Counted from the first letter of the stretch, positions 23,172-31,774 are shown. The stretch is 64,000 nt of DNA from Kutzneria buriramensis (GCF_003387475.1 NZ_QUNO01000005.1:186001-250000); one strand, 5' to 3'. Numbers and translations are program-made. Notes: generated by a model from the sequence alone, not told the origin.

Positions 23172-24650
23172 GTGAAGAACTTACGAGCAGCGCTCGCGCT
23201 GCCGGTGGCGGCGCTCGCCGTCCTGTCGACGGCGTCGCCCGCCCTGGCCGCACCGGAACAGGCGAGGAGCATCGCGTGGGCGCCGTGCGCCCAGGACGCC
23301 ACCGCGGACTGCGGCAAACTCGTGCTGCCGATCGACTGGGACAACCCGAACGGCGGCACGTTCACGCTGGCTTTGGCCCGCCGCAAGGCGAAGGTGCCCG
23401 GCGAGCGCATCGGCTCGCTGGTGTTCGACCCGGGCGGCCCCGGCGGCCCGGGCGTGCCGCTGGTGATCGGCGACCCGAACCTGTTCTCCCAGCAGCTCCA
23501 GGACCACTTCGACATCATCGGCTTCGACCCGCGCGGCGTCGGCGACAGCCAGGCGATCAAGTGCGACACATCGGTGCTGGCCACCGCGCCGACCGGCACC
23601 GCCGATACCCCTCAGGGGTATGCGGCCTTTGTGGCGTACAACAAGAAACTGCTCGACGACTGCCGGCAGGTCAGCGGGCCGCTGATCGACCACGTCGATG
23701 ATCTGAGCGTGGTCAAGGACATCGACGCGATCCGCGCCGCCCTCGGCGAGCAGAAGCTGACCTACTACGGCGTCTCCTACGGCACGCTGATGGGCCAGCA
23801 GTACGCGGAGCTGTTCCCGAACCACGTCCGCGCGCTGGCGCTGGACAGCAACATGGACCACAGCCAGGACACCACCGGCTTCCTGGCCACCGAGGCGCAG
23901 ACGGACGAGGACGCGTTCCACGAGTTCGTGAAGTGGTGCGACAGCGACGCCAAGTGCGCGCTGCACGGCCAGGACGTGAACGCGCTGTTCAACCAGCTCT
24001 ACGCCAAGGCGCAGGCCGGCACGCTCGTCGACCCGGACAGCCAGCGCACGGTGACGCCGGACATGTTGTCCGATCTCCCGGTCGGCTACCTGTACGGGCC
24101 GGACTGGGCGCCGCTCGCGCAGGAGCTGAGCAAGCTCGCTGGCGCGAAGTCCTTCGGCCCCAAGGCCGACACCCAGGTGCAGGTGTACTTCCCGTTCGCG
24201 TTCTGCTCCGACTGGAAGTTCAACCTCCCTGACGCGGCGTCCGTGGCGGCGCAGCGGCGTATCGACAACAAGATCGCGCCGATGCTGCGCATCTCCGGGA
24301 TCGGTTGGGGCGCCGCGATGAACTGCCTCGGCGTCACCAAGGTGGCCAACCCGCAGCATCGCTACCACGTGCACGGCACGCCGCCGATCCTGATCGTCGG
24401 CGGGCAGCACGACCCCGCCACCCCGTACGCGTGGTCAGTCGACGCGGCGCGCCAGATCCCCGCCGCCACGCTGCTCACCTACGACGGTTGGGGCCACGGC
24501 CAGTACGACAAGAGCCCCTGCGTGGGCAACGCGGTCGACAGCTACCTGATCTCGCAGAAGATGCCGGCGAAGGGCACGCACTGCCCGGCTGTACCGCCGG
24601 CTTCTGGATTCGGGCCGCAGCATTCGATGGTGTCGCACAGCGGGTTCTGA
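23172..24650 (+). CDS. Secreted tripeptidyl-aminopeptidase-like alpha/beta hydrolase
   Basis: The 492-residue protein starts at GTG 23172 with a signal peptide ending ALA at residue 27. The catalytic triad is Ser202 (GVSYGT), Asp414 (GGQHDPATP) and His442 (WGHGQY), and the oxyanion motif is DPGGPGGPG (86-94). This is the Streptomyces Tap/SlpD-E type that removes N-terminal tripeptides or di-residues outside the cell (MEROPS S33). Leu4 is a TTA codon (23181-23183). The enzyme class is secure, the peptide preference is not. Confidence 0.88.
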   Translation: MKNLRAALALPVAALAVLSTASPALAAPEQARSIAWAPCAQDATADCGKLVLPIDWDNPNGGTFTLALARRKAKVPGERIGSLVFDPGGPGGPGVPLVIGDPNLFSQQLQDHFDIIGFDPRGVGDSQAIKCDTSVLATAPTGTADTPQGYAAFVAYNKKLLDDCRQVSGPLIDHVDDLSVVKDIDAIRAALGEQKLTYYGVSYGTLMGQQYAELFPNHVRALALDSNMDHSQDTTGFLATEAQTDEDAFHEFVKWCDSDAKCALHGQDVNALFNQLYAKAQAGTLVDPDSQRTVTPDMLSDLPVGYLYGPDWAPLAQELSKLAGAKSFGPKADTQVQVYFPFAFCSDWKFNLPDAASVAAQRRIDNKIAPMLRISGIGWGAAMNCLGVTKVANPQHRYHVHGTPPILIVGGQHDPATPYAWSVDAARQIPAATLLTYDGWGHGQYDKSPCVGNAVDSYLISQKMPAKGTHCPAVPPASGFGPQHSMVSHSGF

Positions 24651-24657
24651 TCGTGGC

Positions 24658-24688
24658 GAGAGGCTCCCGTCCCCGCCGGGAGCCTCTC
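24658..24688. terminator. 12-bp terminator hairpin
   Basis: GAGAGGCTCCCG (24658-24669) pairs perfectly with CGGGAGCCTCTC (24677-24688). It lies 8 bases after the aminopeptidase stop on the plus strand, and 5 bases past the end of the small minus-strand ORF at 24694-24726, so it could serve both. Confidence 0.75.
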
Positions 24689-24693
24689 CGCGG

Positions 24694-24726
24694 TCACGCG
24701 ACGATGCCGAACTCCGGTACGTCCAT
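24694..24726 (-). CDS. Possible 10-residue peptide gene
   Basis: An ATG at 24726 is preceded, at 4 nt, by GGGGGAGGGA (24740-24731), one of the best Shine-Dalgarno sequences in the window. It opens a 10-codon frame encoding MDVPEFGIVA, then TGA, then a strong terminator 5 bases later. Placed downstream of an orphan LuxR-type gene on the same strand. I know no family for this peptide. It could be a signal or leader peptide, a peptide precursor, or chance. Confidence 0.35.
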   Translation of the reverse strand: MDVPEFGIVA

Positions 24727-24858
24727 CGGATCCCTCCCCCGGATCACACTGCGTCGGGAAGAAGTATCGCGGCCGGCGGGCAACCGCCGGCAGACCCGGT
24801 ATTGCCCATTCGGCATGGGTAAGTTCACCCACGGCGCGTGGCGGAGAACCGCCACCGT

Positions 24859-25503
24859 TCAGTCCGGCTGACTTCCGTGCGCCGGGCCGAGGCCCTGGCG
24901 CTTCGCGTACTCCACGGCCTCGGCCCGGTTCTGCAGGCCGACCTTGGTGTACGCGTGGTTGAGGTGGGTCTTCACGGTCGCCTCGCTGACGCTGAGCCGG
25001 CGGGCGATCTCCGCGTTGGTCAGCCCGGCGGCGACCAGGCCGAGCACGTCGGCCTCGCGGGCGGTCAACTCGTTGCGGTGGTCGCGGCTGGACGGCCGCC
25101 TCGTCGGGGCCGCGCCGGCGGCGACCACCGTGCGCAGCGCGCGGATCACGGTGTCGCGGTCGGCCGCCGGCGGCAGCCATCCGGCCGCGCCGGCCTGTAA
25201 CACCGGCAGCACCTGTTCGTTGGTCGCGGGCGGCACCGCGATCACGATCACCGCGGTCGCCGGGTGCTCGGTCCGCACCGCGCGGGTGAGTTCGATGGGG
25301 TCACCGCCGGGTAGCGCCAGGCCGAGCAGCAGCACTTCCGGTCGGTGTCGGTCTAGTAGGGGAGGCACCTGGGCGTGATGCGTCGCCGTGCCGACCACGG
25401 CGACGCCGGGTAAGTGCCCGAGGGCGGCGTCCAGGCCGGATCTGACCGGAGCGCGGTCCTCGGCGACCACGATTCGGACGATCGGGGTGTCCAAAGCCGT
25501 CAT
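24859..25503 (-). CDS. LuxR/NarL-type regulator with degenerate receiver domain
   Basis: The protein is 214 residues from ATG 25503. The C-terminal LuxR helix-turn-helix is intact (LTAREADVLGLVAAGLTNAEIARRLSVSEATVKTHLNHAYTKVGL). The N-terminal receiver fold keeps the acidic pair (AED, residues 14-16). The phospho-acceptor position in LLLGLALPGGD is Gly61 instead of Asp, and the usual Lys of the KP/KDA motif is Pro (WLPPAAD). It therefore cannot be switched by normal phosphorylation. No histidine kinase gene is near. Confidence 0.85.
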   Translation of the reverse strand: MTALDTPIVRIVVAEDRAPVRSGLDAALGHLPGVAVVGTATHHAQVPPLLDRHRPEVLLLGLALPGGDPIELTRAVRTEHPATAVIVIAVPPATNEQVLPVLQAGAAGWLPPAADRDTVIRALRTVVAAGAAPTRRPSSRDHRNELTAREADVLGLVAAGLTNAEIARRLSVSEATVKTHLNHAYTKVGLQNRAEAVEYAKRQGLGPAHGSQPD

Positions 25504-25548
25504 GGGCAAATGATGGTATGCCCACCCCGGACAGCGCAGTCGCTCTGG

Positions 25549-26148
25549 TCAGTTGGCGAGCCCCGCCAAGACGAAATCGGCGATCTCGGCCCCCAGTTGC
25601 TCGGGTGACTTGGGGCCATCCGGGCGATACCACGTCGGCAATTGGTTCACCACGCCCAGCGCGATCAGCACGGCGGTGTCGGCCGGCACTGCCGAGCTGA
25701 ACTCGCCGGCCGCCTGCGCCTTGGCGATCACGTCCCGGAAGGTCTTCTGGTACCGGCGGCGGTCGGCGCGGAACGCCGCCATCCGCTCGGAGTCCAGTTT
25801 GTGCATCTCCCGGACGAACACGGCCGTCTCGTCGATGCGGGCCGCGGTGGTGACCACGAGGTTGATCAGGATGGCCCGGACCGTCTCCTTAGCGCCCAGG
25901 TCCTGGGCGATGATGCCGTCCAGGTCGGCGGTCTGGATCCCGATCAGCGAGTGGTAGATCTCGTAGAGCAGGTCGTCCTTGGAGTCGAAGTAGTGGTAGA
26001 GCGCGCCCTTGGTCACCTCGGCGGCGGCCACCACCTCCTGCACGGTGGTGGCGTCGAAGCCCTTCTCCGCGAACAGCTTCACCGCCGCGCGCAGGATGCG
26101 GCCCTCCATCGGGGTCAGCTCGCCGCGCCCCTGGGATGCCTTGGTCAC
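25549..26148 (-). CDS. TetR-family regulator
   Basis: The 199-residue protein starts at GTG 26148, 13 bp after the stop of the LLM gene, with GAGGTGGGAG upstream. The helix-turn-helix is KLFAEKGFDATTVQEVVAAAEVTKGALYHYFDSKDDLL. The C-terminal domain resembles the KstR2/fatty-acid-type regulators that sense acyl-CoA. It is the last gene of the SDR-LLM-TetR group and is a good candidate to bind the palindrome at 27915-27932. Confidence 0.85.
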   Translation of the reverse strand: MTKASQGRGELTPMEGRILRAAVKLFAEKGFDATTVQEVVAAAEVTKGALYHYFDSKDDLLYEIYHSLIGIQTADLDGIIAQDLGAKETVRAILINLVVTTAARIDETAVFVREMHKLDSERMAAFRADRRRYQKTFRDVIAKAQAAGEFSSAVPADTAVLIALGVVNQLPTWYRPDGPKSPEQLGAEIADFVLAGLAN

Positions 26149-26161
26149 GCTCCCACCTCAC

Positions 26162-27112
26162 TCACTTCTGTCCTAGCGCCCTGACCACGTCGAACTGGTC
26201 AGCACCGGTCGGCAACACCATGATCGCCGGAGTGTCCAGGCCGTTCGCGACGTACTCCTCCACCCGTTCACGGCAGCGGTCCAGGCTGCCATGGACGACC
26301 AGGTCGTCCACCACGTGGTCCGGGATGGCCGCGTTGGCGCCCTTGCGGTCGCCGGCGGCCCACAGCCGGTGCATCTCGGCGAGGTCCTCGCCGCGGCCCA
26401 GCCAGTCGTGGAACGCCGCGTACGCCGGCACCGTAAGGTAGCTGCTGATCAGCATCCGGCCGAAGGCCCGGGCCGCGGCGGCGTCCTCGGTCGGGCACAC
26501 GAACACCCGCGCCACGAGCTCCTTGTCGGCGCCCAACTCGGCCCGCACCTTCGGCACGTCGGTCGGCGCGAGCCAGTTCGTGATCGCGCCGTCGGCCTCC
26601 TTGGCGGCCAGCCGCAGCATGCCCGGCCGCAGCGCCGCCAGCATGATCTGCGGCGGCTGCTCGGGGACCCGCTCCAGCTTGAACCGGCTCACCGTGAACG
26701 AGCCGAAGTCGCCGTCCACCTTCTCGCCGGCCAGCGCCGGCCGCAGGAACCGGAGCGTGTCGCGGACGTGCGCGAACGGCTCCGTGAACGCGCGGGCGTT
26801 CCAGCCCTGCACGATCACCGGCGAGCTGGAGCCGATGCCCAGCGCGAACCGGCCGGGCGCGAGCTCGGCGATGGTCGCCGCCTGCATCGCCAGCAGGCCG
26901 GGGCCGCGGGTGTAGACCGGGGCGATCGCGGTGCCCAGGCGCAGCGTCGGCGCCCACTCCGCGGCCAGCGCCAGCGGCGTGAACGCGTCCGTGCCGGCCG
27001 TCTCGGCCGACCAGACGTCGGTGTAGCCCAGGTCGGGCAGGGACTTGACCAGGTCCCGCTGCGCCGGCAGCGGGATGCCAGCCAGCGGCAAGGTGATACC
27101 CCAGCGGCTCAT
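26162..27112 (-). CDS. LLM-class F420-dependent oxidoreductase
   Basis: The 316-residue protein starts at ATG 27112, overlapping the stop of the SDR gene (ATGA). The luciferase-like fold is recognised from WGITLPLAGIPLPAQRDLVKSLPDLGYTDVWSAE and the ALGIGSSSPVIVQGWNAR block. Members use F420H2 or FMNH2; the mycobacterial-style N terminus suggests F420. Substrate unknown; the SDR and TetR partners point to acyl-CoA or steroid/terpenoid-like catabolism. Confidence 0.82.
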   Translation of the reverse strand: MSRWGITLPLAGIPLPAQRDLVKSLPDLGYTDVWSAETAGTDAFTPLALAAEWAPTLRLGTAIAPVYTRGPGLLAMQAATIAELAPGRFALGIGSSSPVIVQGWNARAFTEPFAHVRDTLRFLRPALAGEKVDGDFGSFTVSRFKLERVPEQPPQIMLAALRPGMLRLAAKEADGAITNWLAPTDVPKVRAELGADKELVARVFVCPTEDAAAARAFGRMLISSYLTVPAYAAFHDWLGRGEDLAEMHRLWAAGDRKGANAAIPDHVVDDLVVHGSLDRCRERVEEYVANGLDTPAIMVLPTGADQFDVVRALGQK

Positions 27113-27876
27113 CAGATCACCATCGGCCGGACGGTCGCGCCGCCGTCGATGACCAGCGTCTGACCGGTCATCCAGGACGAGGCGTCGGTGGCCAGGAACA
27201 CGGCGGCGTTGGCGATGTCCTCCGGCTCGCCGATCCGGCCGAGCGGCAGCGCCTTGTTCAGGCGCTCCTCGTTGTTCTCCCACAGGCCGCGGGCCAGGTG
27301 GGTGCGCACCACGCCCGGCGCGATCCCGTTGACACGGGTGGTCGGCGCGAGCTCCATGGCGAACTGGCGGGTCAGGTGGATGACCGCCGCCTTGGTGGCG
27401 TTGTAGTAGCCGATGCCGATCTCCGGCGCGAGGCCGCCGATCGAGGCGATGTTGATGACCGCGCCGCCGGTGGCCGCCATCGACGCCTTCCAGACCAGGC
27501 CCGTCCACAGCACGATCGAGGTCTGGTTGACCTGCACGGTCTTGTCCGCGCGGGCCACGTCGAGGTCCACCATGGGGCCGAAGTACGGGTTGGTGCCGGC
27601 GTTGTTGACCAGGATGTCGATGCTGCCGAACTCGGCGACCGCCGCCTCCACGCAGGCCTGCGCCTGTTCCTGGCTGCCCACGTGGGCAGCCTTGGCCAGC
27701 ACCTTCGCGCCCGGCTGCGCGGCGCGCAGCTCCGCGGCGACCTCGTCCAGCGCCTCCTGCTTGCGTGAGGAGAGCACCACGTTCGCGCCCTGGGCCGCGT
27801 ACGCGAAGGCGATCGCCTTGCCGATGCCGCGGGACGCGCCGGTGATCAGCGCGGTCTTGCCGGTCAGACCTGACAT
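27112..27876 (-). CDS. Short-chain dehydrogenase/reductase
   Basis: A 254-residue classical SDR with the NAD(P) motif TGASRGIG (13-20), NNAG and the catalytic YNATK block (IGYYNATKAA). The closing PEDIANAAVFLATDASSWMTGQTLVIDGG is of the 3-oxoacyl-ACP reductase (FabG) group. ATG 27876 is preceded by GGAGCG. First gene of the minus-strand operon that continues into the LLM and TetR genes, divergent from a second SDR. Confidence 0.85.
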   Translation of the reverse strand: MSGLTGKTALITGASRGIGKAIAFAYAAQGANVVLSSRKQEALDEVAAELRAAQPGAKVLAKAAHVGSQEQAQACVEAAVAEFGSIDILVNNAGTNPYFGPMVDLDVARADKTVQVNQTSIVLWTGLVWKASMAATGGAVINIASIGGLAPEIGIGYYNATKAAVIHLTRQFAMELAPTTRVNGIAPGVVRTHLARGLWENNEERLNKALPLGRIGEPEDIANAAVFLATDASSWMTGQTLVIDGGATVRPMVI

Positions 27877-27914
27877 CTTCGTCGCTCCTGTGGTCGGGTG
27901 GCCCCCACGCTACA

Positions 27915-27932
27915 ATACCGACTAGTCGGTAT
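27915..27932. promoter_or_regulatory. 18-bp perfect palindromic operator
   Basis: ATACCGACTAGTCGGTAT is a perfect 18-bp palindrome centred between the divergent SDR genes (starts at 27876 and 27965). Its form is typical of TetR-family sites. The TetR gene at 25549-26148 in the same operon is the obvious binder. Confidence 0.8.
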
Positions 27933-27964
27933 GCAGTCTTGTCGGAGTCGAAGGAGGTCGTCGG

Positions 27965-28915
27965 GTGGAGGTTCGCGACAAGGTGGTCGTGGTGACCGGG
28001 GCCGGCCGCGGCATCGGGGCGGCGCTCGCCCGCCGGTTCGCCGCCGAGGGCGCCGCCGGCATCGTCGTCTCCGACGTCAACGGCTCCGCTGCCACGGAGG
28101 TGGCCGCGTCGTTGGACCGTGCGATCGCCGTCGCCGCCGACGTCACCGACGCCGCACAGGTCGCGGCCCTGGTGACCGCCGCCGAGGAGGCCTTCGGCCC
28201 CGTCGACCTGTTCTGCTCCAACGCCGGCGTCGCCTTCGGGCGCGGCATGGACGCGTCGCCGACGGACTGGGCCACCAACCTGAACGTGAACGTGATGGCC
28301 CACGTGCACGCCGCCAACGCCGTGCTGCCGTCGATGCTGGCGCGGGGGCGGGGGTACTTCCTGAACACCGCGTCCGCCGCCGGGCTGCTGATGGCCCCCG
28401 GCGACGCCCCGTACACCGTGTCCAAGCACGCCGCGGTGGCGTTCGCTGAGTGGCTTTCGGTGACCTACGGCGACCGGGGCATCGGCGTCAGCGTCCTGTG
28501 CCCGATGGGCGTGCGGACCGACATGCTCATGCCCGGCATCGAGCAGGGCGACCTGTCCGCGCTGGCCGTCGCGGCCTTCGGCGACATCCTCGAGCCCGAC
28601 CAGGTCGCCGGCATCGTCGTCGAGGGGCTGGCGGCGGAGAAGTTCCACATCCTCCCCCACCCCGAGGTCGCCACCTTCGTCCAGCGCAAGGCCACCGACG
28701 TCGACCGCTGGCTGTCCGGCATGCGCCGCGCCGCCACCCAACTCCCCACCCCCCCAGGCCTGACCCCTCACCCCGGCGAGTCGCGCTCTCAAGCACACCG
28801 AATGCAGGTTTCGGGCAGATCCGAGCGTGGAGTCTCGTTTCTGCCCGAAACCGCATTTCGGTGTGTCTGTGAGCGCGACTCGCGGGGGTTGGAGGTCAGC
28901 CCAGCGACCGCTTGA
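27965..28915 (+). CDS. SDR-family oxidoreductase with repeat-derived C-terminal tail
   Basis: The 316-residue protein starts at GTG 27965 with AAGGAGG 7 nt upstream. TGAGRGIG, NAG and YTVSK are the SDR cofactor and catalytic motifs. A typical SDR would end near residue 265. Residues about 269-308 here are encoded by the hairpin repeat at 28771-28888, and the ORF even overlaps the end of the convergent peptidase gene. A 7-C run at 28749-28755 just before the repeat is a likely site of a past frameshift; in the shifted frame TGA 28761-28763 would end the protein. Confidence 0.8.
   Translation: MEVRDKVVVVTGAGRGIGAALARRFAAEGAAGIVVSDVNGSAATEVAASLDRAIAVAADVTDAAQVAALVTAAEEAFGPVDLFCSNAGVAFGRGMDASPTDWATNLNVNVMAHVHAANAVLPSMLARGRGYFLNTASAAGLLMAPGDAPYTVSKHAAVAFAEWLSVTYGDRGIGVSVLCPMGVRTDMLMPGIEQGDLSALAVAAFGDILEPDQVAGIVVEGLAAEKFHILPHPEVATFVQRKATDVDRWLSGMRRAATQLPTPPGLTPHPGESRSQAHRMQVSGRSERGVSFLPETAFRCVCERDSRGLEVSPATA
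28771..28888. repeat. Dispersed hairpin repeat, copy A (complete)
   Basis: The outer arms CGAGTCGCGCTC (from 28777) and GAGCGCGACTCG (to 28882) pair. Inner arms CACACCGAA..GTTTCGGGCAGA and TCTGCCCGAAAC..TTCGGTGTG pair with small offsets, leaving a central loop of about 20 nt. Total about 118 bp. It lies in the 3' end of the SDR gene and abuts the stop of the convergent S9 peptidase. See copies at 37761, 45801 and 63873. Confidence 0.85.
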
Positions 28916-30965
28916 GGAAGTCCACCTGCAGCAGCAGGAGGTTTTCGGCGACCTGTTCCTGCGGGGTCATGTGGGTGACGCCGGACAGCGGCAGCACGGT
29001 GTGCGGGCGACCGGCGGCGAGCAGCGCGGAGCTGAGGCGGAGGGTGTGCGCGGCGACCACGTTGTCGTCGGCCAGACCGTGAATGATCATCAGGTCCCGG
29101 CTGAGCTTGGACGCGTCCTCGATGAGCGAGTTGGCGTCGTACACCTCGGGCCGCTCGTCGGGATGCCCGAGGTACCGCTCGGTGTAGTGGGTGTCGTAGA
29201 GCCGCCAGTCCGTCACCGGCGCCCCGGCGATGCCGGCTCGGAAGACGTCGGGACGCCGGAGCACGGCCAGCGCGGACAGGTAGCCACCGTACGACCAGCC
29301 CCGGATGGCGACGCGCGACAGGTCCAGGAACGGGAACTGCTCCGCCGCAGCGTGCAGGCCGTCGACCTGGTCCTCCAGGGTCGCCCCGGCGAAGTCGAAG
29401 TGGATGGCCCGCTCCCACGCCGGCCCCCGCCCGGGCGTGCCCCGGCCGTCCACGACCAGCACGGCGAAGCCCTGATCGGCCAGCCACTGCGAAGCGGTGA
29501 AGCCGTTGCGGGTCTGCATCACCCGCTGGGCATGCGGCCCGCCGTACGGGTCCAGCAGCACCGGCAGCTTGCCGTCCACGTACCCGGTGGGCAGCAACAG
29601 CGCCCCGCGCAGGCCCCGCTCCCCCAGCGCCAGCAGCGTGACATTGGGCGTGATCGACGGCGTCTCGGCGAGCGACGCGATCTCGCACACCTTGCTGTCG
29701 CCACGGAAAACCTCAGTCACGGCCCCGAAGTGGCCCAGGCCGCTGCCGACCCGCACGGTCACGTCGCCGCCCCGCGCGATGGCGTGCACGCCGTCGCCGA
29801 CGGACAGCCGCTCCACGCCGTCCTTGCGAACCCGGAACACGTGGATCTGCGTCGAGTCGGCGTCGTGCCCCCGAACCAGAATATCTTCGGTCGTCACTGA
29901 AGTCACAGTGTGCACGTTGAACGAGTCATCGGTACGGATCTCGTCGCCGACCACGAGCCGCCAGAAGCCGTCGATGGCGGCGATCCGGACCAGGGCGCCG
30001 TCCGAGGTCCACGCCGGCCAGCCCGGCTTGATGTCGACCCAGTCCTGGTCGGTCTCCTCGTGCAGCACGGACGTCGCGCCGGTGTCAGGGTCGACGGTCA
30101 GCACCCGCTGCGTCCGCTGGTCCCGCGTCTGCACGAGCAGCAGCGGCGGACCGCCGGCCGACCAGTGCGCGGTCGCAAGGTACGGGAAGGCGGCTCGATC
30201 CCAGTCCACGTCCACCCGGCTGCCGTCGACGCCCAGCACCGACACGCTCACGTCCGCGTTGGCGGTGCCGGCCGCCGGGTAGGCGATCTCCGCCGGCGTC
30301 CGGCCGGGATTGGCCGGGTCGGCGATGTGCCAGCGCTGCACCGGGCTGTTGTCGACCCGCGCCGCCAGCAGCCGCTCGCCGTCGGGCGCCCACCAGTAGC
30401 CGCGGAACCGGTCCATCTCCTCGGCGGCGATGAACTCCGCGACGCCCCAGGTCACCTCGTCGCCGTCCGGCACGGCCAACGCCCGGTCGCCCGAGCCGTC
30501 GACGCCGACCACCCGCAGCTCCCCGGCCGTCACGGCGTACGCGACGTGCCGGCCGGTCGGGTCGGGGCGGGGGTCGATCACCGGGCCGGGCGTGGGCAGC
30601 TCCGCGGTCGCGCCGGTGGCCAGGTCGGTCACGTGCACCTTGCCGGACAGCGCGAACGCCGCCACGGTCATCGCCCGGTCGGTGGCGTACCCGACGACAC
30701 CGGCGGCCTGCTCCCGGCTGCGCTCGCGGCGCGCCCGCTCCTCCGGCGACAGCTCCTCGCTGTCGGCGAACGGGTCGAACAGCGGGGACTCCTGCCCCGT
30801 CTCGACGTCCAGGCTCCACAGGCCGGTGCGACGGTCGGTGCCCGACGCGGAGCGGAGGAACAACACCCGGGATCCGTCCGGTGCGACGGTGAACGCCCTG
30901 GGCACGCCCAACGAGAAGCGCTGGGTGCGGGCCTGCTGGCGCGGAAAGGACAGTTCAGCGGTCAC
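28896..30965 (-). CDS. S9 family dipeptidyl-peptidase IV-like serine peptidase
   Basis: The 689-residue protein starts at GTG 30965. An N-terminal beta-propeller carries EFIAAEEMDRFRGYWW, the double-Glu motif that anchors the substrate N terminus in DPP4. The C-terminal hydrolase domain has Ser558 (GWSYGGY), Asp633 (HGLADDNV) and His665 (GVTHMT). It probably removes X-Pro or similar dipeptides. No signal peptide is seen, so it is likely cytosolic. Monocistronic; its stop is 8 bp beyond the hairpin repeat. Confidence 0.9.
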   Translation of the reverse strand: MTAELSFPRQQARTQRFSLGVPRAFTVAPDGSRVLFLRSASGTDRRTGLWSLDVETGQESPLFDPFADSEELSPEERARRERSREQAAGVVGYATDRAMTVAAFALSGKVHVTDLATGATAELPTPGPVIDPRPDPTGRHVAYAVTAGELRVVGVDGSGDRALAVPDGDEVTWGVAEFIAAEEMDRFRGYWWAPDGERLLAARVDNSPVQRWHIADPANPGRTPAEIAYPAAGTANADVSVSVLGVDGSRVDVDWDRAAFPYLATAHWSAGGPPLLLVQTRDQRTQRVLTVDPDTGATSVLHEETDQDWVDIKPGWPAWTSDGALVRIAAIDGFWRLVVGDEIRTDDSFNVHTVTSVTTEDILVRGHDADSTQIHVFRVRKDGVERLSVGDGVHAIARGGDVTVRVGSGLGHFGAVTEVFRGDSKVCEIASLAETPSITPNVTLLALGERGLRGALLLPTGYVDGKLPVLLDPYGGPHAQRVMQTRNGFTASQWLADQGFAVLVVDGRGTPGRGPAWERAIHFDFAGATLEDQVDGLHAAAEQFPFLDLSRVAIRGWSYGGYLSALAVLRRPDVFRAGIAGAPVTDWRLYDTHYTERYLGHPDERPEVYDANSLIEDASKLSRDLMIIHGLADDNVVAAHTLRLSSALLAAGRPHTVLPLSGVTHMTPQEQVAENLLLLQVDFLKRSLG

Positions 30966-30993
30966 CGGCTGACCCTATCCGGCCAGCCGCCGG

Positions 30994-31452
30994 TCACGCC
31001 GCCGCTATCTCGGCGTAGCCGCGCAGGATGCCGGCCCAGCCGCCGTCGCCGCCGACGCCGCGGGCGACCGCCTCCCAGTCGCCGCCGTGCCGCTCCAGGT
31101 GCCGGTGCTCCAGCTCGACGCGGGTCACGTCCGGGCCCTCGGCGACGAACCGGATCTCCACCTCGCTGGCCTTGGCCGGGTCGGGGTCGTACGCCCACTC
31201 GCCGTTGAGGTGCCAGCTCACCACCACGCGGTTCGGCGGGTCGTAGACCAGCACGGTGCCCCAGTCGCACTGGCTGCCGTCCACGCCGCGCTCGTACCAG
31301 CGGCCGCCCTCCCGCTGCTCCAGGATCGCCTCGGCCATGTCGGCCTTGCCGATGTGGTGGGTGGACGGCCACCAGGTGGTGAAGCCCGCGGTGAAGACCT
31401 TGAACGCGTGCTGCTGTCCGGCCTTGACGGTGACGCTCTTGGTCACGCTCAT
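30994..31452 (-). CDS. SRPBCC (AHSA1-type) domain protein
   Basis: The 152-residue protein has the START/Bet v1-like pattern of Activator-of-Hsp90-homologue-1-like proteins: VTVKAGQQHAFKVFTAGFTTWWP at the start and EGPDVTRVELEHRHLERHGGDW near the end. These form a hydrophobic cavity, with unknown ligand. It overlaps the ArsR gene by ATGA; ArsR-SRPBCC pairs are a common actinomycete unit in which the regulator controls the partner. Confidence 0.82.
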   Translation of the reverse strand: MSVTKSVTVKAGQQHAFKVFTAGFTTWWPSTHHIGKADMAEAILEQREGGRWYERGVDGSQCDWGTVLVYDPPNRVVVSWHLNGEWAYDPDPAKASEVEIRFVAEGPDVTRVELEHRHLERHGGDWEAVARGVGGDGGWAGILRGYAEIAAA

Positions 31453-31769
31453 GACGGCTCCTCAGGTGTGTTCTCGACGGCGGCCGCGAAGGCCGCCAGT
31501 GCTCGGTCCCACACCAGGTCCAGGTAGGCGCGCAGGGCCGCGACCCCGTTCGGGTCGACCCGGTACAGCCGCCTGGTGCCGACCGCCTCGTCGACCACCA
31601 GCCCGGCGTCCTTGAGCACCTTGAGGTGTTGGGACACGGCCGGACGGCTGATCGGCAGCTCGCGGGCGAGCTCGCCGACCGCCTTCGGCCCGGTGGCCAC
31701 CAGCTCGAAGATCGCCCGTCTGGTGGGATCGCCGAGCGCCCCGAGCCCGTCGGTTCGGTAAGTCGCCAC
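31449..31769 (-). CDS. ArsR-family regulator
   Basis: The protein is 106 residues from GTG 31769. The winged helix LGDPTRRAIFELVATGPKAVGELARELPISRPAVSQHLKVLKDAGLV is typical. No metal-binding cysteine motif is present, so it belongs to the non-metal group found with AHSA1 proteins. An upstream in-frame start at 31805 would read through its own operator, so GTG 31769, probably leaderless, is preferred. Confidence 0.85.
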   Translation of the reverse strand: MATYRTDGLGALGDPTRRAIFELVATGPKAVGELARELPISRPAVSQHLKVLKDAGLVVDEAVGTRRLYRVDPNGVAALRAYLDLVWDRALAAFAAAVENTPEEPS

Positions 31770-31774
31770 GAACC

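Noticed and set aside
20872-23175. 767-codon plus-strand frame
   Set aside because: Shadow of the FAD/GcvT oxidoreductase gene in another frame, extremely Arg-rich with no domain.
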